The notes: generated by a model not told the origin, from the sequence alone. A stretch of 6,752 nucleotides of DNA from Pseudonocardiales bacterium (GCA_025465385.1 JAODNG010000217.1:1-6752), one strand, 5' to 3'. Positions 1 to 6,703 are shown, counted from the stretch's first letter. Numbers and translations are program-made.

Positions 1-376
1 CGCTGCCCCAGCCTTGGGAGGGACGCATCTGGAAGATGCCCAGCGAATCGCGGTCGCCGTAGTGCAGGTTATGCAGCCGGGACTCGGTCATCCCCGCTTG
101 GATCGCGATCTGCCAGGCGCGTGGCGGCAGCCGGCGCTGCTTACCGATCGCGATGATCTGCTCGACGATGGCACGCTGCTCGGTGTCGAGGTCGCTGACC
201 CGGACGGCGACTCGCGGCGCTTCCCGCGGGTCGGTTGTCGCGAGAACCGAGCCGCATGGCGCCCCGAAAATGAAATCGCCGGAACCGACACCGCCGAGCA
301 GGGTGGAGATCGCGGCCAGCGCGATGAGACCGCCGAGTACGCCGATCACCAGGAGCCCGACCAGCCACCGGCGCAT
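1..376 (-). CDS. Membrane-anchored peptidoglycan hydrolase (lytic transglycosylase-type), N-terminal part, runs off the left edge
   Basis: This is the 5' part of a cell wall hydrolase: ATG at 374-376, open for 125 codons to the window edge, no stop seen. It starts MRRWLVGLLVIGVLGG, a short basic N-terminus followed by one membrane segment (about residues 5-28). A short linker follows, then an N-terminal piece of a lysozyme-like transglycosylase domain. The diagnostic part is residues 94-125: AGMTESRLHNL with Glu98 as probable catalytic acid, then YGDRDS (106-111) and GIFQMRPSQGWGS (113-125). From family knowledge, this pattern is typical of actinobacterial bifunctional transglycosylase/NlpC-P60 (C40) proteins in conjugation clusters, the counterparts of Tn916 Orf14. 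A C-terminal peptidase domain is therefore expected beyond the edge but is not visible. It starts 3 nt after the stop of the VirB8-like gene, so it is probably translated by coupling. Inferred role: local peptidoglycan opening for the conjugation channel. Confidence 0.88.
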   Translation of the reverse strand, partial: MRRWLVGLLVIGVLGGLIALAAISTLLGGVGSGDFIFGAPCGSVLATTDPREAPRVAVRVSDLDTEQRAIVEQIIAIGKQRRLPPRAWQIAIQAGMTESRLHNLHYGDRDSLGIFQMRPSQGWGS

Positions 377-379
377 GCC

Positions 380-973
380 TTAACCCGCCCGCTCGTAACT
401 GGCAACCCGCCAGCCAGCGGGCGTGGACACCAGCAGCAGGCGAAGTACTACCGCAGTCGTGGGCACGTCGACCTCAGCCGAGCTCGCCCCCGCGCTGACA
501 GTCCGCGGCGCCTCGATGATCTGCGCCGCGGGGACGTTCGCCGGGTCTATCGACTGAAGTTGGGGGAACAGGTCGTCAGTGGTGTAGGGCCGCAGCTGCT
601 CAGCCCAACGCGCCGCGGTGATGCCCTTCGGGACGGTGAGAAACCCATTGACCCAGGAGCGAGCGACGGTGAGTGCGGCGGCCGGCGCCGGCGCGCTCGG
701 GGCCGGTGCGGGAGGCTTCCGGGCACTGCCGGCGTCGGCTGGCCCCGAACGTGGCCCCGTGCCGAACCGGCTTGCTCCAGCCTTACGGTCAGCACTGATC
801 GACGGCGCTACGGAAGTCGCGCCACCGGGGTTGTCGGGCAAGACCCTCCCGAGTCCGAGACCAATCGCGACGAGCGCCAACAGGGTGCCGGCGAGGTGCT
901 TGGGAGAACGCACCGGCCAGCCCCAGAACCTGCGGTAGACGGCTGTGCGGCCGCGGTGGGTCCGGATCGGCAT
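380..973 (-). CDS. VirB8/TcpC-like conjugal transfer protein (single-pass, single NTF2-like domain)
   Basis: This 197-residue protein has a basic cytoplasmic N-terminus (1-28), one membrane segment (about 29-46, TLLALVAIGLGLGRVLP), a Pro/Ala/Ser-rich linker (about 47-100, including RKPPAPAPSAPAPAAA), and a compact exported domain (about 101-197). The domain begins ARSWVNGFL and ends with strand-like segments and GWRVASYERAG. This layout fits the VirB8/TcpC family, whose NTF2-like domain sits outside the membrane and acts as a scaffold in the channel. From family knowledge, TcpC of pCW3 carries two such domains; there is room for only one here. ATG is at 971-973, preceded by GGGGGA at 7 nt, 14 nt after the stop of the TrbL-like gene. 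The stop is TAA. The family assignment rests on architecture and gene position, since no catalytic motif exists to check. A generic anchored lipid- or wall-facing protein cannot be fully excluded. Confidence 0.72.
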   Translation of the reverse strand: MPIRTHRGRTAVYRRFWGWPVRSPKHLAGTLLALVAIGLGLGRVLPDNPGGATSVAPSISADRKAGASRFGTGPRSGPADAGSARKPPAPAPSAPAPAAALTVARSWVNGFLTVPKGITAARWAEQLRPYTTDDLFPQLQSIDPANVPAAQIIEAPRTVSAGASSAEVDVPTTAVVLRLLLVSTPAGWRVASYERAG

Positions 974-987
974 GGCGCTTCCCCCGG

Positions 988-2937
988 TCAGTCCACGATC
1001 CGGGCGTTGGCGCCGTCAGTGTTGTCCAACCGGGCTGCTGACCCAGCATCCGAGCCAACTTCGAGGCCGGCTGACGGCCGGTACACCACCCACACCGGGC
1101 GCCCGGCCACCTCCTCCAGCCCCGCCTCCTGCGGGGCGCCCCGTGAACTGCCGACCGCCGAGGGCACATACACCGGATCCTCACTGACGCGGGTGTGGCC
1201 GCGTGCCGGCACGCTCGATCCAGTCGGAACCGCGGGCGACCCATCAGGTCGCAGCACCCTGTCCCTCGCCTCGGTTAACGCCGCCTCGTCGTACCCCCGG
1301 CCTGGGCCGCCAAGGGCAGTAGGCCGGCTTGCAGGGAGCGCAGGCGTAACCGCGGAGCCACCACCTCTACGTTCAGTTCGCCCAGCCGTGACGATCACCG
1401 GTGAGTCAGCCTCTGGACGCACCCGGCTGCCAGCTACCGAACCTGCCGTAGGTTGCCCCGGATCATTCTCAGCGCCGCGGGCCTCCTCCCAGAACCGCTC
1501 CGAGGGACTGGCGTCGACATCTGCCGTGCGCCGCCGCAGCCGGGCTAGCACGCCGGGCGGGGCTGCGGGTAGCGCACCACCCACTGCACCGACCGCGAGC
1601 TCGGTCATCTGCCACATCCGCCGAACCGGACGCGCCACCAGTAACAACACCACGGTGATCATCCCGGCGAGCAGCATCTGCGCGAGCACCGACATGTTAC
1701 GGGTGGGGTCGAAAACCCACACCATCACCAACGTATGCAGTGCGGCCAGCGCTGACAGCACCACAATGTTGAGCAGCGCGGCGCCGACAGCGCGGCCGAC
1801 GCCGCGCAGGATGTCGTGATAGAGGATTGCGATCAGACCGATGATCGGGCCGAGCAGGATCACCACTCGCAGCAGGACCTGAGCCAGCAGCAACGCTGCC
1901 TGCGCGAGCAACTGGAACAGGCCGAACATCACCGCCTGCAGGGCGGCCAGGAATCCGACGCCGATCCGGTTGCCGTCCACCCCCTGGAAGTAGCCGTAGG
2001 CGCTGCCCGTCCGGTCGGCGATCGCCTTGTACTCCTGCTTCTTGCGATCCGCGACACCGGATTTGGGATCGTCCGCTCCGTCAGCGATCTCTTGTTTGGT
2101 GTAGGCCTGCGCGCGAAGGAGGTCACGGCCGAGCTGGGCAGCCTGCGGACCGTCCGGGGATCCGAATTCCCCGCGTAGCCAGTTGCGGTAGATGATCTGG
2201 TCGTGCAGCAGGGTCGGTAGCGCATCGCGCTGATCGATACCGACCTCGTGTAAGAACCCGCTGCGCACGTCGTTGCTACCCTCGACCAAGACCCCATCGA
2301 GCACCTGGGTGTACAGCAGCGGGGTCAGGTAGGTCGCGGCCGCCAGCCAGATGCCGGCCAGCGCCCACGCCGCGCGCTTGCTGACCGCGGCGAGGTCACC
2401 GCGCCAGATCGATCGGAACAACACGATTGCCAGCAGGACCGCAACCAGCCCGAACCACGGTGCGTAGACGCTGTCGTACAGCGCGACCGTGCCCGAGACG
2501 ATCAGATCATTCAACGGAGCCAGCAGGCCCCCATCGGACAGCGCATAGTGCAACCCGTTTGTGGCACCGACGATCGCCTTGCCGATGTCGAACAGCAGGT
2601 TGCCGGTCCAGGTGTCGATCACCGCGTTCGGATTGCGCAATCCCGAAGGACCGCAGCCGAGGTCATAGGTGTGCCACACCAGTCCGGCGTAGCCGACCTC
2701 GTGGTACGCGCTGTTCGGCCCGCCGGCCTGCAGCGGTGTGGGATCGATCGCACCCACCATGCCGGACCCAGGCCGTTCCGGGTTCGGTGCCTGTTTGCAG
2801 TCGTCGGCTCCCGGCACCTGCGCCAGCGCTGAGGACCCCCAGGCGGTAGACGGGCTGAACAGCGTGATGGCCGCCATCAACCCGAGCAGCGCCAGCAACG
2901 CCGCGATCCTCCGGCCGCGCCGCACCCGGAGGATCAT
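988..2937 (-). CDS. VirB6/TrbL-like polytopic conjugal transfer membrane protein
   Basis: This 649-residue protein begins with a signal peptide: basic MILRVRRGRR, a hydrophobic stretch to about 27, and possible cleavage after ALA at 37-39. An exported region (40-155) follows with two cysteines (Cys47, Cys95). Hydrophobic segments lie near 157-175 and 188-207. A charged loop of about 120 residues comes next (208-327), and then a tight membrane block near 328-347, 348-372, 383-405 and 414-436. RPVRRMW (436-442) marks the exit to the cytoplasm. The last 210 residues are a Pro/Gly/Ser/Arg-rich, apparently disordered tail. The multi-helix core with a long soluble tail is characteristic of VirB6/TrbL proteins, which form the inner-membrane part of the DNA channel (compare Tn916 Orf15). 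Its ATG overlaps the VirB4-like stop as ATGA (2934-2937), and AGGA lies 7 nt upstream. Sequence divergence is expected for this family, so the call depends on topology and neighbours. Confidence 0.85.
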   Translation of the reverse strand: MILRVRRGRRIAALLALLGLMAAITLFSPSTAWGSSALAQVPGADDCKQAPNPERPGSGMVGAIDPTPLQAGGPNSAYHEVGYAGLVWHTYDLGCGPSGLRNPNAVIDTWTGNLLFDIGKAIVGATNGLHYALSDGGLLAPLNDLIVSGTVALYDSVYAPWFGLVAVLLAIVLFRSIWRGDLAAVSKRAAWALAGIWLAAATYLTPLLYTQVLDGVLVEGSNDVRSGFLHEVGIDQRDALPTLLHDQIIYRNWLRGEFGSPDGPQAAQLGRDLLRAQAYTKQEIADGADDPKSGVADRKKQEYKAIADRTGSAYGYFQGVDGNRIGVGFLAALQAVMFGLFQLLAQAALLLAQVLLRVVILLGPIIGLIAILYHDILRGVGRAVGAALLNIVVLSALAALHTLVMVWVFDPTRNMSVLAQMLLAGMITVVLLLVARPVRRMWQMTELAVGAVGGALPAAPPGVLARLRRRTADVDASPSERFWEEARGAENDPGQPTAGSVAGSRVRPEADSPVIVTAGRTERRGGGSAVTPALPASRPTALGGPGRGYDEAALTEARDRVLRPDGSPAVPTGSSVPARGHTRVSEDPVYVPSAVGSSRGAPQEAGLEEVAGRPVWVVYRPSAGLEVGSDAGSAARLDNTDGANARIVD

Positions 2938-5684
2938 GCTCCAGTCCTGGCTGCGGCTGCCGGACCGATCCCGCTGCGTCCTGGGCCGTGGCCCCCCTCA
3001 GTCACAAGATCGGCCGTGCTCGGCAGCTCCACAGCTGGCGAACTGCCGCGCAGCGCATCCGGAGTGGTGTCCAGCGCGGTGCACAAATGCTCCAAATGGG
3101 CGCCTGAAAGGTCCACCCGTACCCGCTCCACGCCGCCAGCGCCATCACCGAAGATGAACTGCCGGGGTGCCCGGTCTCGTTCCGTGGCCATCCGGTCACC
3201 CCCTGGGCGACGCCCCAGCGAGGCCACCACCTGCTCATATCCCACCCCGATGGGAACCTTCAGCAGGCGCAGCGCGTCGGCCTGTGCGGGCCCGTCATCG
3301 AGCCTGCCGACGAAGACCGAGTCCAGCAGCGACACGAAGCCCTGGATTTTCAGAAAGTCCGCTGGGACTTGCGACGACAGCAGCACCCGCACGTTCCACT
3401 TGCGGGAGTCCCGAGCGAAGCGGTTCATCAACACCCGACCGGTGGGGACCTCGGACAGGAAGAACGCCTCATCGATCCAGACGCCTTTGCGCTGATCACG
3501 GGGACGCTCGTAGATCGACCGCTGGGTCAGCCAGGCGGCGAGGTTGAGCAGCTCCACGCCGAGCGACTCGGCGTCGGTCCAGTGCTCACGACCGATGGTG
3601 TCCTTGGGCAAGGTCAGACCGGACATGGTGAGCACGGTCAGCCGGTCGTCGCGCACCTCCGTGTAGGGGTCGGCACCCTTGTCCGGGATGAGCAACGACA
3701 TGCGTTCCCGCATCTCGTCGAGGAAGTCGGCGACCACAATGGCGTGCTCGTGGTGCTCGGAGGGATCACGGCGCAGCATCTCGAACACCTGTCCGGGATG
3801 GGCATCGGGCCGCCCACCCACCGCACGGACCGCACGGAGCAGCACGATGCGGGTCTTGGCCATCCGGGCGACTTCGAACGGGAGCACGCCGGTGAGCACG
3901 TCGAGCACCAGCCGGCGCCGGGTGGCGGCAGTCAGCGCCTTCTCCCGCCGCCAGGCCCGCTCCGGGTCGTCCTCATCGAGGAAATGGCTCAACTCCGGCT
4001 CGGCGACGACCCGATAAGGATTGAGGATGCCGGGCTGGGCGTTGAGCAGATTGATCGGCCGGGCGTAGGGCCGCAGCTCCGGCAACTCACACAGCTTGGC
4101 CAGCGGGCCTGAGGGATCGAGCAGGGTCCAGTACGCGCCGGACCGCAGCGTCTTGTACACAATCCCGCCACCGAGGAAGGACTTGCCCCCACCGAGGCCG
4201 GCCACCAACGCGGTGAGCCCGGAGGAGTCCCGGATCTCCTGAGCCATCCACGGGTCCCAGGCGACCGGGCGCCGGGTGGCGGTGCACGTCTCGCCGAGCA
4301 GGATGCCGCGCCGGTCCCCCACCTCAGCGGTGGCGGTGGGTACCGCGGAAGCCGCCCAGATCACCGAGCCGCGGCGCAAGTAGGCACCCGAGGACAGCGG
4401 CTCGCCCGGGATGAACTCGCGGGCCAGCGCGTATTGCGACTCGGGATGCTCGATGGCGATCTTGGGCTTGTAGAGGTCCAGGAGCTGCTGAGCCAATCGC
4501 AGTGCATCGCGCTCGGTAGGGCCCGAGACCGCCACCCGCCACCAGGACCGAACCCGGGTGCCCAGCGCGGTGAAACCCGAGGTCATCTCGTCGTCGATCT
4601 CCAGCACCCGGGTGGCTTGGCGGACCAGGCTCTGCGGCGGCTCGAGGTCGTGCTCGTCGGTGTAGTGCCGCACCTGCGAACGCACCTTGTTCATCTGCCG
4701 CTGCAGCTCGCCGGCCACCTCCTCGGGGCGGCGCACGTAGATACGGGCCGACCATTCGACCCCGGCCGGCAGGCGGTCCGAGCGCTGCACCCAGGGATCG
4801 TCGATCTCCGGGATCCGCAACCCGTGCATCTGCCCCACGGTGAGCACCACGACGTGCCGCGCGACGCCGGCGTTCGAGCCGGTCCGGCCGCGAACGGTGA
4901 GGGTCGGCGCATAGGGCTCGGTGTGGAAGTCCGCGGCGTCGGTGAAACTGGCCAGATCCTCGGGTTCCCAGGTGGCGCCGGGGGTCGCCGGCAGATTGCG
5001 CGGTGCGGGCAGACCCAGCGAGCACGATCGATGCATCAGCCAGGACATCTCCCCCGCGGTCACCGGCCGGCCCTCCAGCCCGGCCACACCGATCACGCCG
5101 TCGAGGTGCTCCACTTCGGCGTCGATCGCGACCAGCTCCGCGTCGACGGCGGTAGGAAACACCCGCCGCAGCACCGGCGCGGCTCGCTCCACCACCCGAT
5201 CGACCATGGAACGGGTCTGCACCTGCACGCCGAGATAGACCTCCTTCTCGGCCATCGAATGCCCCAGCAGCTGCTGCTGCTCACCGATCATGTAGTCGTC
5301 GAAGGACAGCGCACCCGGGGTGTCGGGCAGCCTGCCTACCGCGTTGCGCACGTGAGCTTCGGCCCACATCCGGATCGGGTACGGGCGAGCGGTGACCCGC
5401 AAGTGCATCCACCGCCCCTGCAACTCCGCGTACTGGCCCGCGATGGCGTGAATCAGGTCTTGACGTTGCGAGTCCGAGCGGAACGACCAGCGCTGCGACG
5501 CGAGCCGGTACCAGGCGTAGACCTCCTGCCCGTTGCGGACCAGGTGGCCGTCAATGGAGCGCAGCGCGATGGATGGGGTGTACGTGGGGGCCGCGAGCTC
5601 GCCCGGGAGCTTGTGGCCGCGCCGGTTGGAGCCCTGGTGCTGGTCACCTTCACCGCTGCTGGGAGGACGTCGGAGCCCGAACAC
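2934..5684 (-). CDS. VirB4-type conjugation ATPase
   Basis: This 916-residue protein is the energy-coupling ATPase of the transfer apparatus. Numbering is from the GTG start. The N-terminal half (about 30-470) lacks nucleotide motifs and matches the usual VirB4 membrane- and partner-contacting region. The C-terminal RecA-like domain carries Walker A AGLGGGKS (495-502), a TLLDPSGP segment (about 520-527), Walker B GVWIDEAFF (734-742, Asp738-Glu739) and the LLSSQ motif (768-772) typical of VirB4/FtsK-type ATPases. I chose GTG at 5682-5684 because AGGAAGGAG (5692-5700) lies 7 nt upstream. An ATG at 5783 in the same frame would add 33 residues of low-complexity sequence, and that stretch is explained by the end of the PrgI-like gene in another frame. 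The gene overlaps the PrgI-like gene by 35 nt and the TrbL-like gene by 4 nt. No membrane segment is evident, so it is probably a cytoplasmic protein docked on the channel. VirD4/TraG coupling function is less likely given the long N-terminal domain and PrgI/TrbL neighbours. Confidence 0.95.
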   Translation of the reverse strand: MFGLRRPPSSGEGDQHQGSNRRGHKLPGELAAPTYTPSIALRSIDGHLVRNGQEVYAWYRLASQRWSFRSDSQRQDLIHAIAGQYAELQGRWMHLRVTARPYPIRMWAEAHVRNAVGRLPDTPGALSFDDYMIGEQQQLLGHSMAEKEVYLGVQVQTRSMVDRVVERAAPVLRRVFPTAVDAELVAIDAEVEHLDGVIGVAGLEGRPVTAGEMSWLMHRSCSLGLPAPRNLPATPGATWEPEDLASFTDAADFHTEPYAPTLTVRGRTGSNAGVARHVVVLTVGQMHGLRIPEIDDPWVQRSDRLPAGVEWSARIYVRRPEEVAGELQRQMNKVRSQVRHYTDEHDLEPPQSLVRQATRVLEIDDEMTSGFTALGTRVRSWWRVAVSGPTERDALRLAQQLLDLYKPKIAIEHPESQYALAREFIPGEPLSSGAYLRRGSVIWAASAVPTATAEVGDRRGILLGETCTATRRPVAWDPWMAQEIRDSSGLTALVAGLGGGKSFLGGGIVYKTLRSGAYWTLLDPSGPLAKLCELPELRPYARPINLLNAQPGILNPYRVVAEPELSHFLDEDDPERAWRREKALTAATRRRLVLDVLTGVLPFEVARMAKTRIVLLRAVRAVGGRPDAHPGQVFEMLRRDPSEHHEHAIVVADFLDEMRERMSLLIPDKGADPYTEVRDDRLTVLTMSGLTLPKDTIGREHWTDAESLGVELLNLAAWLTQRSIYERPRDQRKGVWIDEAFFLSEVPTGRVLMNRFARDSRKWNVRVLLSSQVPADFLKIQGFVSLLDSVFVGRLDDGPAQADALRLLKVPIGVGYEQVVASLGRRPGGDRMATERDRAPRQFIFGDGAGGVERVRVDLSGAHLEHLCTALDTTPDALRGSSPAVELPSTADLVTEGGHGPGRSGIGPAAAARTGA

Positions 5685-6096
5685 CTGTGCGCTCCTTCCT
5701 GTGACCCCAGCGACGGCGCGGCCGTTGGCCAGGCCGAGGGCGGTCGCGTTCGACCCGAACTCGCGATGCGCTGGCGGCGCCACCGCGCCCCGCGGTCACC
5801 TTCCGCGGGGCCGTGAGCTCCCGCACCCACATCGCGGCTACAGCGGTCAGTGGTCTCTCGTGGGTGATCCGGGAGCCGATCAGTCGGGTGAACAGGATGG
5901 TGATGAGCAGGCCCCAGCCGGTGGAGAAGAAGCTGAAACCAATGCCCATCTGACGCTCAAGGCCGAGAACAACCAGGAACGTCACCATCCCGACGCCCCA
6001 GGCCACGTACCGTGCGCGCCACGGGAACGTCGCCTTGGGTGGGCCGAGCCAGACCGCGTCTACTCGGTAAACATCGTCATCGGTGCGGATCCGCAA
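5650..6096 (-). CDS. PrgI-like small membrane protein of the T4SS (TTG start)
   Basis: This 148-residue protein has a short soluble N-terminus with YRVDAVWLGPPKATFPW (10-26) and two close membrane segments (about 30-46 and 54-73). An RLIGSRITHERPLTAV stretch follows, then a basic, low-complexity tail from about residue 97. A two-helix protein of about 90 core residues placed directly before VirB4 is the hallmark of PrgI/TcpE-like proteins (Tn916 Orf17), thought to sit with VirB4 at the membrane. The start is TTG at 6094-6096. The frame is closed by TGA 21 nt upstream, no ATG or GTG lies between, and GGGGAG (6107-6112) sits 10 nt upstream. The next in-frame GTG lies inside the first membrane segment and would destroy it. 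The tail holds the ribosome binding site of the VirB4-like gene, so its composition may be partly shaped by that. Family assignment is by size, topology and position. Confidence 0.75.
   Translation of the reverse strand: MRIRTDDDVYRVDAVWLGPPKATFPWRARYVAWGVGMVTFLVVLGLERQMGIGFSFFSTGWGLLITILFTRLIGSRITHERPLTAVAAMWVRELTAPRKVTAGRGGAASASRVRVERDRPRPGQRPRRRWGHRKERTGVRAPTSSQQR
5692..5700 (-). promoter_or_regulatory. Strong Shine-Dalgarno site deciding the VirB4 start
   Basis: The minus strand reads AGGAAGGAG, then 7 nt, then GTG (5682-5684). This near-ideal site lies inside the 3' end of the PrgI-like gene and is the main reason for placing the VirB4-like start here rather than at the in-frame ATG at 5783. 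It would let ribosomes terminating at 5650 or arriving directly load on the VirB4-like gene. Confidence 0.85.
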
Positions 6097-6106
6097 CGTT
6101 GCGTCA

Positions 6107-6112
6107 CTCCCC
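6107..6112 (-). promoter_or_regulatory. Shine-Dalgarno site for the TTG-started PrgI-like gene
   Basis: The minus strand reads GGGGAG, 10 nt before TTG at 6096. It sits in the 18-nt gap after the pilin-like stop. Because no ATG or GTG is available between the upstream in-frame stop and the first membrane segment, this site supports the rare TTG start. Confidence 0.65.
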
Positions 6113-6114
6113 GC

Positions 6115-6375
6115 TCAGCCGGTGAACAAGCCGGCGATCCACGTTCCCAGGTTCACTCCTGCGCCGGACACTGCCAGCCCAACGACTCCTAACGCGATGA
6201 TCACACCTCCGACCCGTCGCATGACCCCGGCGTTGTCTCCCTTACCGCCGCCCAACCACAGCAGCAGCACCGCTACCGCCAGCAGCAGCAGCGGCACGAC
6301 GTTGTTCAACATCCAGGCGCGCAGGTTGTTCGTGCCCAGCTCGGTAGCCTGGGCGACCACGGTCAACGCAGTCAT
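6115..6375 (-). CDS. Small two-helix membrane protein, VirB2/TrbC pilin-like
   Basis: This 86-residue protein opens the operon. It has an amphipathic N-terminus (1-24), a strongly hydrophobic segment (about 25-41, NVVPLLLLAVAVLLLWLGGG), and a short Gly/Lys/Asp/Arg-containing loop (42-54, GGGKGDNAGVMRR). A second Gly-rich hydrophobic segment (about 55-74) and a short tail with GTWIAGLFTG follow. Two helices joined by a short charged loop fit VirB2/TrbC pilins and the small membrane proteins that often precede PrgI in Gram-positive T4SS operons. There is no cleavable signal peptide or visible processing motif, so a true pilus is not implied. ATG is at 6373-6375 with GGGGG 5 nt upstream, embedded in a palindrome. 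The gap to the PrgI-like gene is 18 nt. The role as channel or surface subunit is inferred from topology and position. Confidence 0.72.
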   Translation of the reverse strand: MTALTVVAQATELGTNNLRAWMLNNVVPLLLLAVAVLLLWLGGGKGDNAGVMRRVGGVIIALGVVGLAVSGAGVNLGTWIAGLFTG

Positions 6376-6379
6376 CGCA

Positions 6380-6392
6380 ACCCCCTGGGGGT
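6380..6392 (-). promoter_or_regulatory. Palindrome containing the ribosome binding site of the first operon gene
   Basis: The minus strand reads ACCCCCAGGGGGT, a perfect 6+1+6 dyad. In RNA it can fold as a 5-bp stem with a CAG loop. The GGGGG arm is the only Shine-Dalgarno-like sequence before the ATG at 6375 (5-nt spacer). If the hairpin forms, the ribosome binding site is masked, which would lower or gate translation of the pilin-like gene. The regulatory role is inferred from the dyad alone. Confidence 0.45.
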
Positions 6393-6497
6393 CTGATCAT
6401 GGTTGCGCGCCGAGCGGGCGCCCGGCGGGTTGTGAGTAGACCATGCCAGGGTTGTCGCAGAGTACCCGGCTCGCCACGCCCAGTGGTCACTCGGATA

Positions 6498-6573
6498 GTT
6501 GAACGGACGTCTCCGCAACCCAGCCAGCGACGCCAGAGCAGCACTCTCGGCGGTTCTCCGTACTCCGTTCAAC
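6498..6573. repeat. 10-bp inverted repeat pair in the leader region
   Basis: GTTGAACGGA at 6498-6507 and its exact reverse complement TCCGTTCAAC at 6564-6573 are separated by 56 bases. The left arm also extends into a gapped dyad of its own (GTTG, CGGA ... TCCG, CAAC up to about 6519). Paired sites of this kind upstream of a transfer operon could be operators for an element-encoded regulator. That role is inferred. Confidence 0.5.
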
Positions 6574-6686
6574 ACCGTTGCGAGGTGCGGGCCGCCGTCC
6601 GTGGCCGTCGTGGGGCGTGCCGATTACGTACTGTGAACCGCCCAGTCGGCGCAGTGTTAGCGCTGAGTGGTGCGGCTGCTGCCTTG

Positions 6687-6703
6687 GGTCGGCGTCGCCG
6701 ACC
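6687..6703. repeat. 17-bp perfect dyad (operator-like or hairpin)
   Basis: GGTCGGCG, a central T, and CGCCGACC form an uninterrupted inverted repeat. As RNA it gives a 7-bp G/C-rich stem with a 3-nt loop. No T-run follows on either strand, so a classical intrinsic terminator is not supported, although high-GC actinobacteria do use stem-only terminators. It may be an operator, or a terminator for a gene beyond the right edge. Confidence 0.45.

Noticed and set aside
14..1819. Plus-strand open frame of 601 codons opposite three operon genes
   Set aside because: Its translation is low complexity (Arg/Ser/Thr/Pro/Ala) with no domain or membrane pattern, it is antisense to a transglycosylase motif, a VirB8-like and a TrbL-like gene, and it is explained by the lack of stops in high-GC DNA.
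3369..4112. Plus-strand open frame of 247 codons opposite the VirB4 ATPase domain
   Set aside because: It is an antisense shadow of the region encoding Walker B and neighbouring motifs, with Gly/His/Glu-rich composition and no family resemblance.
5783..5785. Upstream ATG as start of the VirB4-like gene
   Set aside because: It has no good ribosome binding site compared with the GTG at 5684, and it would overlap the PrgI-like gene by 134 nt.
4434..5816. Plus-strand open frame of 460 codons opposite the VirB4-like gene
   Set aside because: It is rich in His, Arg, Gly and Leu with no recognisable motif; the opposite strand has unambiguous VirB4 motifs in the same gene.
6242..6544. Minus-strand 100-codon frame overlapping the pilin-like gene
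   Set aside because: It is an Arg/Gly-rich frame-shifted reading of the pilin-like gene and its leader.
6372..6575. Minus-strand 67-codon frame (GTG start) whose TGA overlaps the pilin-like ATG by 4 nt
   Set aside because: The ATGA overlap looks like coupling, but there is no ribosome binding site before the GTG, the composition is Arg/Ala-rich without features, and the frame crosses the leader palindromes. It could be a leader peptide, but I cannot support it.
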